Shown here: positions 29,710-42,690 of the stretch, one piece after another
Layout of the letters: each line of letters begins with the position of its first letter
Position numbering within the stretch: position 1 is the stretch's first letter
Source of the DNA: Chelydra serpentina
Taxonomy: Eukaryota; Chordata; Testudines; Chelydridae
Reading direction: 5' to 3'
DNA length: 64,000 nucleotides
Assembly (NCBI GenBank): GCA_037349315.1
Contig: JBAIAC010000001.1
Span: forward strand, 32,984,001 to 33,048,000
Notes under the pieces: model-generated
Told to the model about the DNA's origin: nothing
Seen by the model: only the letters and a program-made list of their open reading frames with translations
Databases searched by the model: none
Translations under genes and position numbers: made by a program

Positions 29710-30525
29710 ACAAAGTCCAAAGACTTCTCCTCAGCCTCCTCCTGGCATTGGCCAGAGTGGCCATCTATAAGTCCAGGAGGAAGAAGCCGAATGTGTGGGG
29801 TTTTTGGCAATGATGGGGCCTGTGGCAGTGTATGCACACCCTGTCCCAAAAAGGGAGTGCAGGGGGTATGTGGACACTGCCATTAAATCTGCTTGTCTAT
29901 CTCCAACCTCACCACCCCATGGTCTAAGGACCAGAGGAAAGGTAATAGTGGTGGGGCCTAGCAGCCAGAGTCAATAGAGTGGCTCTTTGGCAGAGCAGCA
30001 GCAGGGCCTAGTGGCCAGAACCCAAGGGGTCCACCAGCAAAGGGGAAAGGGCACTGGCAACCCAGGCAGGGGGGCCCAGGCCCTCCTGACTCCTCCGGGC
30101 CACGACCCAGAGCCCTAGCAGTGGCAGAGTGGTCCATCACTGGCTCAGTGGGGAATCCCACCAAAACACACTGAGCTTACCTGGGTAGGAGATACCACTC
30201 CATTACCCTCCCTGGGTCACTTCCTACCATTGTCTCTTGTATGGCAGTCCATGAGGCTTTGGGGTCTCCAGGCTCCACCGCACAGGTCACTTCCTGGGGC
30301 TCCATTGGTCACAGGGGTCCAAGCTGGTCTTCTGGTTTCTTTAGACAGGGTCCATAGCAGGTCCTCAGTGGGAGCTCTCAGCACAGGTCCTTCCCCTCCA
30401 ATATCTAGCCCCAAATGATCTGGGCTTCCTCCCTTTATACTGCTGCAACATCTGGAGCATGCCCAGTATGGCCTAGGGGGCGGGACTTCTGCTTAGCTAG
30501 TGCGGGGTATGCACACCCCATCACA
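29710..30525 (-). repeat. LTR-like promoter block, host of the Gypsy insertion
   Basis: On the minus strand it starts TGTGATGGGGTGTGCATACC at 30525 with GCAGTATAAAGGGAGG (TATA) near 30437, like an LTR U3. A related word (CAGGGTGTGCATACAC) recurs near 29830. No coding frame is recognised. The class (Gypsy, DIRS or ERV) is undecided. Confidence 0.4.
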
Positions 30526-31544
30526 GGGCCTTTTCCCCATCACTTGTTTGTTTGTTTGTGCACACCTCAGGGCAGTTCCTCTGTGCTGCATCCACTGTCT
30601 CTTTGGACACCAGCTCATAGTAGAGTGTTGTCTGAGGTTCTCTGCTCAGTGCTCCCTTCTGTTTCCCTCATTTTGGTCCTTTGACCTGCACTTGTCCCTG
30701 CTGTTCTCTTTTGTCCCCCGTACTCTGTTAATGTCTGGGTTCTGTGGTCCTTCCCTCACCAATCTCAGTCATGAAATAGACTTACACCATTCACCAGCAC
30801 TTCACAGACATGCACAAAGAAAAACATCTGTACTCTGAAAACGGTAAAGAACATACTCAATGCAGTAATAATATAGCTCTGCCTTTGATTGTTCCCAGTA
30901 TTAGAGCTGGATGGAAGTGGGCTACAGTCTCTGATGCTGATCTTACATAAAGTGATGCCATTAGTATAGTTGTTTTCGCAGCTAGCAAACATGCCAGTTT
31001 TGATTTCTAGAAATCCCATCTTGATATCAAATCCTAGTCCATTTTTCTATGGATAAATTCTGAATTTCTCATCAGAGAAACCTTGAGCCAACTACTGTGG
31101 GCAGTTTCATTTCAGTGCAAACTTCTTTAGCAATACAGCGCTTTTAAACTGGCAACTCAAATATTTTGTTATGATTGTGTCAAGATTTACCAGCTGTGAC
31201 ATCATGACCCCTTGTTTTGTAGCAGTGATGTCACTTCATTGGATAAAAACAACTCTAGCGTCTTCCCACAAAAATGTAGTTTAAAAAAAAATCATGTAAT
31301 TAAATTAATACATTAATAAAGTGCTAGAATTCTGGGACCATGGCTCTGAACTCGGAGCCAGCCCAAACCTTCCTGATGTCATGTAATTTATTATTTGGTT
31401 CAGGTTTTGTGCACACCTCATCAGACTCTGCAAAGTCTTTCTGTCAGCACCTCTGTCAGCAGTCACAATGTTAGAACTGCAGTGTGTTGCCATTCATAAG
31501 TGTCCTTACGCTTCTGAGTGGGCTGGCAGAATCTCCGAGGCAGA
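30526..31544. other. No recognised gene
   Basis: Nothing is recognised. Confidence 0.3.
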
Positions 31545-31752
31545 TACGGTGACCAGATTAAAGCAACAAAAAATCGGGACACATGGAGGAAGAAATAAAC
31601 CCTCCCGCCAGAGTTGTCCCGGGGGGAGGGGGCGGGGGGGGAAGGGCAGAAGCCCCATTATCAGGACGAATGGCGTCCTGACCATCAGGACGCAGGACAC
31701 AGAATGAAAAATCGGGACCGTCCCAATTTTATCGGGACGTCTGGTCACCCTA
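31545..31752. mobile_element. hAT-like MITE
   Basis: The ends TACGGTGACCAG and CTGGTCACCCTA are inverted, with repeated AATCGGGAC words inside. The flanks GAGGCAGA (31537-31544) and AAGGCAGA (31753-31760) match at 7 of 8. Confidence 0.8.
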
Positions 31753-34700
31753 AAGGCAGAGGGCTGGGGGAGGAGATGGGAGCTTCTGATCCAGCAATGA
31801 GGAAGGGCCACACTGGACTGACTCCAGATCAGAGTCCTGTTCCCAGGGAACAATTCCTTAAGTGAGGAGAGAGCCCCGCTCTCAGTTCATGAGCAGCTGA
31901 CACAATTAAATAAGAAGGGAGGGAAGTCGTTCCTAGTACTTACTTGATCTGGGAGTATTAATAAGCCTTATAGATTGCTGTGCAGGCATGTGTCTACATT
32001 GCAGGCACCAGGCTTTTGGTTTGGGCTCCGCTTCTTTCTTAAAAATAAATAAATACTTTTAGTGCTCATGCAAGTGCGACTGAGAGCTAGGAGCTACGCT
32101 GAACACTTCCATGCCACTGTGACAAAACATCCAAATCCTTACCTACACATTTGTGTTCCCTTGCCCTACACACACAGCCTAGTCAACTATGGGCCTACAT
32201 ACAGCTTTGCTGATGCACCTCAATCATGATGTGCAGGAAGACATACTGTTCCAGGCCTGGGCTGCCAGGCCAGCAGTGAAATGATATTTCTGACCTGGGG
32301 AGAATACCTGGAGTGTTGCAAAGGGCTTGGTGGAAAGGCCTATGGGGAGGCAGGATTCCTTGCCACCCTTTTCCAGATAAAAGAAGAAACAGCTATCTTA
32401 GAAGTTTCAGTTCCATGGAGGGCTATTAAGGAAACAATGTTTGTTAAAAGTAGATATAAACCCAAATCTCTCCAACGTGGATTCTTAGTATCTCAAACTT
32501 CTGAATATTTATCTGGGTTTTAAGTACCATTTTGAGTGGAGAGGGAGGAAAAAATCATTGTAAATTTGTTCCTTTGCCTTAGAACAAAGAGAGTGAAGTT
32601 CTGCTTTCTTACACTGGTACAAATCTGGACTTGCTCCGTTGAAGTTGAAAGGCGTTACCCAAGATTTCCATTGTACTGTCATTGTGGTCTGAATCTGTTT
32701 TCACCAGCACATGCTGCTTTTAGGCTGGATCCTTACAAACAGAAGAGAGACGCATGATAGACAAGCCCCTGAACTGTGGGTTTTTTCTGGCAGTGGGTAT
32801 GCCTGAAGTTGATGGTACAGAAAGACTAGAAGCAGTAGTTTAACCTTTCCTCGCAGTGTTGGGTAACTTGGGTTAAATGAAAGAATGGACCCAGCTAGGA
32901 AAAAGGGTCTAGTGGCAAAACAAGTCAATGAAGCCAAAGGCACAGGGAGAGGAAATTATATCTCTGTCAAGATGCGAGATGTTAACAGTGAATTGCAAAG
33001 GAAATGAGGTTAAACTTAGATTTCTGTTCTGAATGCCCCCTCTAACTTGACTGCAAAGGAGCATTCGGAATGAAAATATCTGAAAGGTTAGTTTAAAAAA
33101 ACAAACAAATAAAAAAACACCCTCTGACTATCTCTTGAAGTTTGTTGGTTCTGTCTGTCTTCTCCTAATGGCATGCATTAGATAAAGTTCATAAAATACA
33201 TCATTCTATGACTTTAAATTCTGGGATTTCATGAGTGAACCAGGAAATACCAAGAGAAGCCCTTACTTTTTTCTGCACCCAATTAATCATTTTCCTGCAC
33301 TTTGTGCAGTCAGCTATATCGGTGCAAAGCAAACCATTCTGATTTGGTAGCTCCTTATACCCACTTTCCCCTGCACCTGTATAGTCATTTACACTAATGC
33401 AGAATGCATACAATAATGAACTAGGCCCTCTATGTGCAACTGAGAGCCATGCTACCAGAACCTTGTGCTGGCGGAGTCCACACTCTATGCAAGTGAAGAG
33501 GAGGAAAACAGTATCAGGAAAAATACAAGAAGGACCCTTGGTGTGGGTGAGAAGTGAAGCAGGGTAATCATATTGGCCGAGACAGGAAGTTAGAGATGGA
33601 AGGGAAGAAGTGAAGGAGTTGGTGGTGGGGAGGGAAGGGTGAAAACATTTGAGATACAGGACATTTTTTAAGTAATCGGGGTGTTTAGAGGATGCTAATC
33701 ATTAAGTGTCTAATTTAATATTAGTTATTTTCTCTGCTCTTTTCTTCTATGGAGAGAATTGCCTCAAATTCACCAAGATGCTCATAACATTCCTCTTCCC
33801 ACAGCATCTGGGAACTTGCAGCCCCCAAAACCACATATTGTTTTAAAATTGTCCCTGAAAATATTTTCTTTATGGGACGCTTGTGTGTAATTGAAAGTGC
33901 AGGGCAGCCATTCTCTTATGACTTCATATGAACATGGCAGCATTTTTGATACCTACAGGAGAGGGTGAACATTAATCTCTGTAAGAGGCTGTAGGGGTGG
34001 GGCGGGGGCAGATAATGTAAAAGACTTCTTTTCCTTGGACAAGTTGAACAAATGTTCATCCAGGATCTCATCCTGAGAGATGCTGAATACCTGCATCTCC
34101 CACTCAAGTCAATCAGGGTTAGGTACTGGGTACTACACAGAATGAGACCCTCCATTTGGAAAGTCATGAATTGTATATTTTGAAGAAAAACTCCGCTTCT
34201 GAGCTATTGTAAAGACAGTGGAAAACTACCAGCTTACACCAGAACAATACTGCAGTTCCGAGCAGGTGCCAGGTTGGGTGGGGGTGAGGGAAATGAAAGT
34301 TTAACCTTGAATGAAATTATATCTAAGGATGTTGTTGATATTCGGCAGCAAAACTGATGTCTTTTATGCAGTTAAAAACAGATGGTCAGGAAGCTTTCTC
34401 CTTTGGAAAAGTTTTGCCTGGAGCTATTATTTTCTTTTGCATACAAGGGGAGTAACCTTTTTTTCCCCAAAGACGAGAAAGTCACAAGAAATATTTTGAG
34501 ACATTTTATAGTGGGTTTAATTGTCAGAGCTGCAGCCATGGGGGTCACACGCTCCAGGGCTGTTACAATTAACCTCTTCTCTACTGCCAGAATACACATG
34601 AATCTGGACAGCAAGGTTTTACAATAATGGCCACAATTGGGTTGCATGCGCCCCTTTATGCTGCTCCAGTGACTGGATACCAGCCAGATCATCACAATAG

Positions 34701-34929
34701 GGAATATCTCCAGTGTAAGGGGTTTCCCTGGCCCTTTGTATGGCTAGGAGAATAGCTGTAGACCACCTTGGTTGTGCCAAGACCAGCCCAGAGCAGGGAA
34801 GGGGGACATTGAAGGAAGGAGATATAATAGTTAATGCTAACAAACATTGTGGAAGGGACATTAAAACTCGTACTTCAGGGCTTAAGCCAATCTCTATTAG
34901 AGTTCAGGAAGAGAGTTAATGTGAGGAGC
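31753..34929. other. No recognised gene
   Basis: Only short frames. 34075-34150 has a short sauropsid-type repeat related to 9033-9120. No splice-bounded exon stood out. Confidence 0.3.
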
Positions 34930-35058
34930 AGATTAACCCGTAGCTGCCTACTGCAGATTTCTTACACCTTCCTCTGACCATCTAGCATTGGCCACTGTCA
35001 GAGACAGGATACTAGACTAGATGGACCTTAGATCTGATCCGATATGGCAATTCAGTAT
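34930..35058 (+). repeat. CR1 3' end
   Basis: GGCCACTGTCAGAGACAGGA, ACTAGACTAGATGGACCTTA and GATCCGATATGGCAATTCAG follow the CR1 end seen in inverse at 36303 and 47253. Confidence 0.65.
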
Positions 35059-36302
35059 GGCAGTTCCTCTGCTCTACTAAATGGAGTATGACTGCATCAC
35101 AAGAGACAAACTGGGCAAGGAAGGAGCTCAGAAGAGAAATTACTGCATTACAAATTCATCGTTACTTGATGTGTGCAATCGGACACAATACACTGCTAAA
35201 TGCTGAGGACTATTTATGTTTGGGGGGGGGGGGGAAGTCTCTTCCTTGAAGTCAGAGGGCCAAACTCTGCTTTGGCCGATGCTAGTTTACTCCAAATTCA
35301 GATCAGTCTTAGTGAAAACAGAACTTGGGCCATAAACTCTGCTGAATTGGCTTAGTAGATTTTTTTCAGTGGGATATATCTTTCGGCAGTGTGTGACTAT
35401 GCATACATGTCTTGCAGCAAATGTACCTTTTTCACACTCAAACTCTTAGCAAAAAAGACACCTCATTCTGAGAACAGGACAACATTGAAATAACATCCCA
35501 CTGGCGTTGTTGTGAAAGGGACAATTGAACTAAGAAAGAATTACCCCAACTTCTGTTTATTGATCATCCACTGATTCAGTACACTCAGCAGTCTTGCTAA
35601 GTGAAGAAACATTTCTGTAAAGAGGCTAATTTATTTAAAGAGTTCTGCGACCTGAGTTTTGCTTGCTTAATTTAAATCTTTATCAATCCGGCTCAAAGGG
35701 GACACACTAATGGAGACAAAACGTTAAAACTCTGAATTCATAATGGAAGTTACCCCATCAAAACATTTGTTAGGAACATACATCTGAAATCCCTTTCACT
35801 GATGGATCAAGATCAGAGAAGACATTCAGGACTCCAGTTTCACTTCAAACTAGGAACTAAGTTTTCTGAAATTTTAATTTTTTTAAATTTAATATGAAAT
35901 TAGGTAAAACACTCTGAAAAGTGGAAAGTGTTTTTTTTTTTGGTTTGGTTTTTTTTACCAATTTTTAATTTAGTTGCCATTTCACACTGCATGCAAACAG
36001 AGGTCTTCTTCCTACCCCCAAATCCTGCAGTGCCTAGTTGTGCCCATGCAACTATCAGCAACTAGTGTTTTGGTGATGATGCACAAAGTACAATCCAGCT
36101 TGCTCTCCCACATCACTTTGAAAAGCAAGGACAGTAAACCAAGTAAATCATGCTGCTCTGGAGTTGTGCAGGTATACTCAGGCAAATGGAATTTGTGATT
36201 ATATTAATGTCTCCCTTGAGTGAAGGTCAAGTTGACTGTTCAGTTCATTGTTTGTTAATCAAGTTTGCAATTTGGTGACCTAGTTAGACCAACAGGTGCT
36301 TT
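35059..36302. other. No recognised gene
   Basis: Includes a G run at 35221-35234 and AT-rich DNA. Nothing else is seen. Confidence 0.3.
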
Positions 36303-36895
36303 TAGATAAGAACATAAGAATGGTCATACTGGGTCAGATCAATGGCCCATCTAACCCAGTATCCTGTCTTCCAGCAGTGGGCAGTGCCAGATGATTCAAA
36401 GAGAATGTACAGAATAGGGCAATTAACAAGTGGTCCATCCCTTGTGCCATCATTTGGCTATCAGAGGCTTAGGGACACTCATCATGAGTTGCATCCCTGA
36501 CCATCTTGGCTAATAGCCATTGATTGGACCTTTCCTGTATGAACTTTATCTAATTCATTTTTTAACCCAGTTATATTTTTGGCCTTCACATGATCCCCTG
36601 GCAACGAGTTCCACAAGCTGACCCTGCATTGTGTGAAGAAGTACTTCCTTATGTTTGTTTACCTTTACCTTCGTTTGGTGACCCTGGTCCTTTTGTTATG
36701 TGAATGGGTAAATAATGGGTTATTTTTTCAATAGTATTCATGATTTTATAGCTCTCTATCATATCTTCTCCCCCCAGTCATTTATCTACCAAGATGAACA
36801 GTTCCAATTTTTTAAATCTCTCTTCAGCTGGAAGCTATTCCATACCCTTAACCATTTCTGTTGCCCATTTCTGTACCTTTTCCATTTCTAACATA
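36303..36895 (-). mobile_element. CR1 LINE 3' part
   Basis: Begins AAGAACATAAGAATGGTCAT, the inverse of a CR1 terminus, and continues through GGCTAATAGCCATTGATTGG and AACGAGTTCCACAAGCTGAC, collinear with 47253-47640. Confidence 0.8.
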
Positions 36896-36899
36896 GGTT

Positions 36900-37560
36900 T
36901 TTGCCAGAAGCATCTGTCGTCACTCTCTCCCTCTCACCGCCCCCATCCATGTGGGGCCAGCAGAGTATGACCTTTTCCCTCAGATGTGGACCTTGCACCA
37001 TCATGCATGCTTTGAGGTTAGACTATTGCAATGCACCCTACAAAGGGTTACTCCTTAAACTGATTTGGAAGCTTAGGCTGGGGCAAAATGCAATTGGCCC
37101 TATAACTGGGGTATCCCACTTGATCTGCCTAACTACTGGCTTCCAGATGGAGCTTGAGATGTTGGTTTTGGCACCGGTGTACCTCAGAGACGGTCTCCTT
37201 CCTATGCCTTTCTGCCACAGATGCAGTCAGTGAAGGTGTTTGAGCTGGAGCCTCCTGAGTTTAAAAGAGTAGGCACTTTCTGCAGAGCACTCTGCATGAG
37301 GACCCCTTGACTCTAGAATTCACTTCCCCCTTGGTCTGAAATAGTCATCTGCTGTCCTGGCATTTAGAGATGGTGAGGGTAGGGAGAGAATAGATTCCAT
37401 TGTATGATGGGGGACTTCTATGGTTTGTTGCTTTGATTGGATTGATTATTTTTGTTGGGGTTTGCTGAATGGAATGTCTCTTTAATGCTTTAAAATATAT
37501 GTTTTAATTGGCATTAGGGCCTGTAGGGCAGCAGGGAGAGGCACTTTGTTGTTTTGATTT
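36900..37560 (+). mobile_element. L2-like LINE 3' part with ORF2 remnant
   Basis: The frame 36901-37233 reads MHALRLDYCNAPYKGLLLKL (LDYCNA at residues 40-45), then an ITGVSH region and PVYLRDGL, the order found at the C-terminal end of L2 reverse transcriptase proteins. Non-coding 3' sequence follows to about 37560. It directly abuts the minus-strand CR1. Confidence 0.75.
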
Positions 37561-38438
37561 CTAAATACAAATAACAAATTTATAACTGCTAGAGCTTGAC
37601 CTTAATGCTGTATGTCTATCAGTAACTCTGTCCACAAAGAGAAATGCCTTTTCTTCCAACCCAAGAAATCCTAGGGGAGTGAGTCTCCTGTGGAATATAT
37701 GTCCAGCGCTTGGATCACAACAGACCACAGAGTATTGCAATGTAAAACATTAAGCTTGTGACTGAGTTAAATGTTACATTGACTGACTGATTAATAAAAT
37801 AATTTTTCCCAAGAATTATTTTTCCTTTGGTACTTACTGTTGGCTGGTAAGGGGGGAAAAAAAAACCCAAAACCAGAGAGTATGGATACAAAAGTCCAAT
37901 TCTCAGAGGACTTAATGTAATTGTCACATTACAGATGTCTGTGTGTTCTTTTATAGTTAACTCCTTGCTTGGCTGCTTTCTTCAAAGCTGCGTACACTTA
38001 AGATGCATTCTTTGATATTTAAATGTAAGGAAATGGAAAATTAAAAATAAAAATGTAGGAAATTCCCATCAGAGAACTCTATGTTCTTGAAGCACATTTA
38101 AATGTTTTATTGCATGTTACTACCTTAAGATATTGTGTCTACAGTTGGCTCCAAATGGTAAGATTGGAGTTGGGTGTTTTTTTTTTGAGGCGGGGGGTAT
38201 CTTTACTTCTATCCATGTCAATGTTTTGGGCCTGAAGGTGGTTGGCCCCTGTGCAAGTGCATAGTGGAAGGAGAGGAAGCAAGAAGCCTGCCCTGCACAT
38301 GCATCCCGGCACAATGGCCAGTCATGGTCCCTGCTCCCTCCTGAGCACAGGAACTGATCCTTGCTAGTGCTCCTGGGGCACAAGCAATCCCAAAGGAGGA
38401 AGGAGAGACATAGCCCTAACCCACTCTCCACTGGACGG
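37561..38438. other. No recognised gene
   Basis: Nothing is recognised. Confidence 0.3.
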
Positions 38439-38735
38439 CTCTCCTGTTGAAGCTGTTCCAGTTTGTATACATAATTAAATAGCTGTTGGATCTGGGTCTT
38501 GAGTGTGGGTCTCCCACAATGACTATTTATTTAATGATTTTACAAAGTGGAACAGCTTCAACAGGAGAGATGGAGAGAGCTGCTCCCTAGAATATTCTCT
38601 AACCCAGTGGGGAGGCCACTGTCCTGAAATATGGGAAACCCAAGTTCAAATGCCTTCTCTGCATCAGGCAGAGAGGGGAAACTGAAGTGAGGTCTCCCAC
38701 ATTCCAGGCAAGTCCTCTAACCACTGCGCTAAAAG
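38439..38735. repeat. Double palindrome, MITE-like
   Basis: A 22-bp arm at 38439-38460 (starting CTCTCCTGTTGAAGC) is repeated exactly in inverse at 38548-38569. A second, looser inverted pair follows: 38597-38650 (CTAACCCAGTGG ... CCCAAGTTCAAA) against 38675-38730 (GGTCTCCCACATTCCAGG ... CTAACCACTGCG), each arm resembling a tRNA-derived sequence. Confidence 0.6.
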
Positions 38736-40229
38736 TAATAAAGGGAGGTCACTGCCACCCAGAAGAATCCATTCAGGGTCAACTCATTTGACCCAATATG
38801 GATTTATTTCAATTTGCTAAATTATTATTTTTTTGTAACTTTGATTTGGGTCAAACTGAGGTTTTTAAAACTTTTTTTTTTTGGTCAGAACTGCCAATGA
38901 ACCAAAAATCAGTTATTTCTCCAGCTCTGGTAATAACTGCCCTTCATTCAGAATAAATGTAAAAAGGCAATTATGTTCCTTTATGGAACAGATAGCTGAA
39001 ACATTAGGAGCCACCACCCAAAATGCAGGCCACATGCAAGGCCATTGAGGAATCTTAGCTATGTGGGTGGAGGTTTTGTCTGGAGACTGAATACAAATGC
39101 TGGGGGTGAGATATTGTTTTATAGGAGTGTGTGAGTGAGGCAGCACCACAGAAGCACACACAAAAGGAAGCTCAGGGAAGCACTTATAGCATGATGCTGA
39201 GAAACCATTGACAAAGGAGCTTTTGAGTGGAGTGATGGCTGGAAAGAGGCTTGCAACTGTGAGCAAAAAACCTGTCTCCTGCTGTATTAATCCTACTGTT
39301 TTCAGAGAAACAGGACTTTGTGTATATTTGTAAATAAACAGGATTGCATCAAAGAAATGCCTGACTCCAACAACAAGTTCTCTTCCTACTGGAAACAACT
39401 TGCAAAACCCTAATTATTGGCTAACCACTTGGGTTGAAAAGGATAACGGGTGCAACACAGGCACACTTCACTTGTGAACCGGTTTGCTCTAAGAGGCACC
39501 ATGCTTCCCAGGACTCCCTTTCAGGTGGATTGTTCTGCATCATCCCCAAAATAAGGCTGTGGTGAAAAGCCACAACAGAGTCACTACCTGTCTGTAGGTT
39601 GTAGACAGTTAGGGATCTGTATTCATTTAAAAGCAATCCTTTGCATCCTATGACCCATCACTTTTACTTTGCACTGTCCGGTTCCCGAAACAGGGAGTGT
39701 CTGAGGTTTAAGAGTGACACAAAGCTAAAAACGTATTTCCAGCCCTTCTCTGCATTTAGTTCAATTTCTCTGGTATGTCCCTGACAGATTAACAATCTTT
39801 TTGAGGGGTGGAAAAGCTACATGATTCTCTGGAGAACCTTGTGAGTTGCAGCATATGTTTGAAGTTAAGTGCAGTTGTTTTACGGGAAATTTGCTTCCTG
39901 TGTTCTATATATTTGCATACTTACCAAACAACGAAAAAAAAATATCAAAAAATGAACAGTCCAGTTAATCAAGTTATTCATTCCCTACTGGGATACAATA
40001 CTACAAGTGTGTGTATGAGCTTGGTGACTGGCAGTCTTTAGTCTGCATATTGATATCCTATAAAATGAGTGTTCTCAGTATTTGATCTTGTTGTGTTGGG
40101 GGCATTCAAACAATGTCACTGGGTTTTTACCTCAGGAATTCCTATGACCTTAATGTTTTTCTTCCTCCTCTGCTGTTCCGATCTTCTTGTTTGTCACACG
40201 TTTGTTTAATCTGTGACTTTGCATCCCTG
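38736..40229. other. No recognised gene
   Basis: Only short open frames. A 161-codon minus-strand frame at 38913-39398 has no recognisable motif. Confidence 0.3.
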
Positions 40230-40592
40230 GGTATGGCTACACTGAAGAGAAGGGGGGGAAAAAACCAACCCCCACTCCCACCTAAACCCCCCCCCCCCAA
40301 AATCTGCAGCAGTCAGTCTTAGACCCAGGTCAACTGACTTGGGCTCACAGGGCTTAAACTATGGGGCTTACAAAAGCAGTGTAGACATTGCCACTCAGGT
40401 GAGAGCCCGGGCTCTGAAACCAGGTGAATTAGGTGGGTCTCAGAGTTTAGCCTCCAGACCAAGTAAGAACATCTACATTGCTATTTTTATCCACATAGCC
40501 CCAGCCATGCAAGCCCAAGTCAGTTGACCTAGTTAGCTGACCAGCTAGTCTGAGACTAGCTGCCCTGTTTTTTGCATTGTAGATGTACCCTT
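40230..40592. mobile_element. MITE with TGTAG-type ends
   Basis: Starts GGGTATGGCTACACTGAA and ends CATTGTAGATGTACCC, inverted apart from a few changes. It contains short runs (CAAGTCAGTTGACC and its inverse GGTCAACTGACTTGG). Confidence 0.6.
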
Positions 40593-40723
40593 AGTCAGTC
40601 TTATTCAAATGTAGGATCTTTAAGGCAGATGCTCTCCATTCCACATCTCTCACAACTGTTAAAAATTGAGAGTGTGTTGTTTGCCTTCATTTTTTCCCCC
40701 TCAAGACTCTAATCTTGGTCCAG

Positions 40724-40816
40724 ATCTTGAGCGGATATAAATTGGTGCATCTCTGGGATCTGACTCATTGACATAAATGGAGTTGTGCCAATTTATGCAC
40801 GCTCAGAATCTGGCCT
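40724..40816. repeat. Short foldback repeat
   Basis: CAGATCTTGAGCGGATATAA pairs loosely with the inverse of CCAATTTATGCACGCTCAG. It is a common sauropsid short element type. Confidence 0.4.
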
Positions 40817-41714
40817 CTTGTGTTTTAATCCTGTACTGAGGTTCATAGCAATGTTCAAGATCACCACGGAGATGGTAGCTAGCTCCTTTGGAGTCTCTTG
40901 CTTTCCTCTGATACATTTTGAACAATACTGTTTCTCCTATCTGCTGAATCACCCCCACCTGTCCACCAAAGGTCAGGAAGAGAGAAAACAGCTATCAACC
41001 GAGTCAAAATGTCAATGCAAAAAGTTCTTGGTTTAATTTTGGAGCCAGGGTATGTATGAGCCGTTCTCTGACACATTCTCCCAGGGGCTTTCACTGTCCT
41101 GTGCAAACAGATGCATGTTCATTTCCACAAGCTGCTTTGGTGGTCTTATAAATCAGACCACCCCTAGTTTGCATAACTCTTTACTGCAATGAAGGCAGCA
41201 GCGTTCCTGTGTCTTTTGTCGACCCTCTTAAGTGTATTGTAGTTAGATAGAATGAACCCGGTTGCAAACTGACCCAGAAAGTCAGCTGTCCCTCATAATA
41301 TTTTCCCTAACTAGGGAAAGAGGATCTAATACAAATCCTACTGGTGATACAAATCTCAGAGTTCTGCACTTTTCTCTTATTCTGTATCATTGCTGTGCCT
41401 GCTGATTGCTGCAATAATTGGAATTGTCCCAACAGTGCTTTTATCTAGGGGATAAAAAGGGTATATTTCCCTCTTCTGTAGCTGGAATAGCCACTTGTTT
41501 GTTTGCAAAAATGATTACCTCTTGGCAGTTTTAACTTGTTTGCTTTTTTCCTCTCCCAATTTACATGCAACCACAAGAATCTCTCCTATTGTGAACCACT
41601 AAATGTTAATGCTCCATTACAGAGCGAGTCATGTACTTTTGTAATCCTTAAATCTTGTGAAATAATTTAATCAGGCTGTGTGCTAATCACACATTCAGTG
41701 TTGACTTTACAAAG

Positions 41715-41755
41715 TGGCACAGAAACTGTGCTTGATCTTAGCCAAAAGGGAATGT
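41715..41755 (-). pseudogene. U2 snRNA fragment (pseudogene)
   Basis: On the minus strand CCTTTTGGCTAAGATCAAG is an exact 19-base match to the 5' part of vertebrate U2 snRNA, including the branch-point-pairing neighbourhood, followed by a weaker match (AGTTTCTGT). The surrounding U2 sequence is missing, so this is a retroposed or decayed fragment, not a gene. Confidence 0.6.
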
Positions 41756-41984
41756 TTTCACATCTTAGCTCATACATCTCTTAAGGCCCACAATGGAGCA
41801 GAAAAAGCACAACAGGTGCTCAGAAGTGCTATGCGATCCCAGATTAGCTGCATATGTGGTGGTTTAGTAGTTTCAGCTGGTTCTTGGATTCAGTGTCTAG
41901 TGCACTACTTTGGACCAAGCTCTCCTCTGACTTCTGCTTGTGCAACTCCATCAAAGTCAGTGCGGTAGAATTCATATAACTGAG

Positions 41985-42690
41985 TCTATGTCCACACTAC
42001 AAGTGCTACAGTGGCACAGCTGTAGTATAGACACTTGGTACATGTGATTAGGGGGCTGGAGCACATGACTTATGAGGAGAGGCTGAGGGAACTGGGATTG
42101 TTTAGCCTGCAGAAGAGAAGAGTGAGGGGGGATTTGATAGCTGCTTTCAACTACCTAAAAGGGGGTTCCAAAGAGGATGGATCTAGACTGTTCTCAGTGG
42201 TAGAAGATGACAGAACAAGGAGTAATGGTCTCAAGTTGCAGAGGGGGAGGTTTAGGTTGGATATTAGGATATTAGGAAAAACTGTTTCACTAGTAGGGTG
42301 GTGAAGCACTTGAATGGGTTACCTAGGGAGGTGGTGGAATCTCCTAGAGGTTTTTAAGGTCAGTCTTGACAAAGCCCTGGCTGGGATGATCTAGTTGGGG
42401 TTGGTCCTGCTTTGAGCAGGGGGTTGGACTAGATGACCTCCTGAGGTCCCTTCCAACCCTGAGATTCTATGATTCTACAGCAGCAGACAAGATTTTTCCT
42501 TTGCTGTAGTAAATCCACTCCCTCAAGAGGTGGTAGCTAGGTCGACAGAAGAATTCTTCTGCCAGCCTACTACTGTCTATATCGAGGGGGCTAAGATTGG
42601 CTTAATTAATATCCCTCTCAGGGTGTGAATTGTTCACATCCATGAACAGTGTAGCTGGGTTAATATATATGTTAGGTGTAGATCAGGCCT
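41985..42690. mobile_element. Harbinger-type MITE split by CR1
   Basis: GAGTCTATGTCCACACTACA ... TAGACACTT before 42036 continues after 42478 as CAGCAGCAGACAAG ... GTCGACAGAAGAATTCTTCTG and ends near GTTAGGTGTAGATCAGGCCT. The middle holds AATTGTTCACATCCATGAAC, a foldback. Confidence 0.6.
42037..42478 (+). mobile_element. CR1 LINE 3' end, 5'-truncated
   Basis: A remnant of the ORF2 C-terminus ([20 protein letters not shown], then [19 protein letters not shown]) is followed by the 3' untranslated tail GTCCTGCTTTGAGCAGGGGG ... ATTCTATGATTCTA. It is the best-preserved CR1 end in the window. Confidence 0.9.

Noticed and set aside
38913..39398. 161-codon minus-strand frame
   Set aside because: No motif, no splice context, ordinary base composition, and no match to a family I know. 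Such a length can occur by chance in 64 kb.
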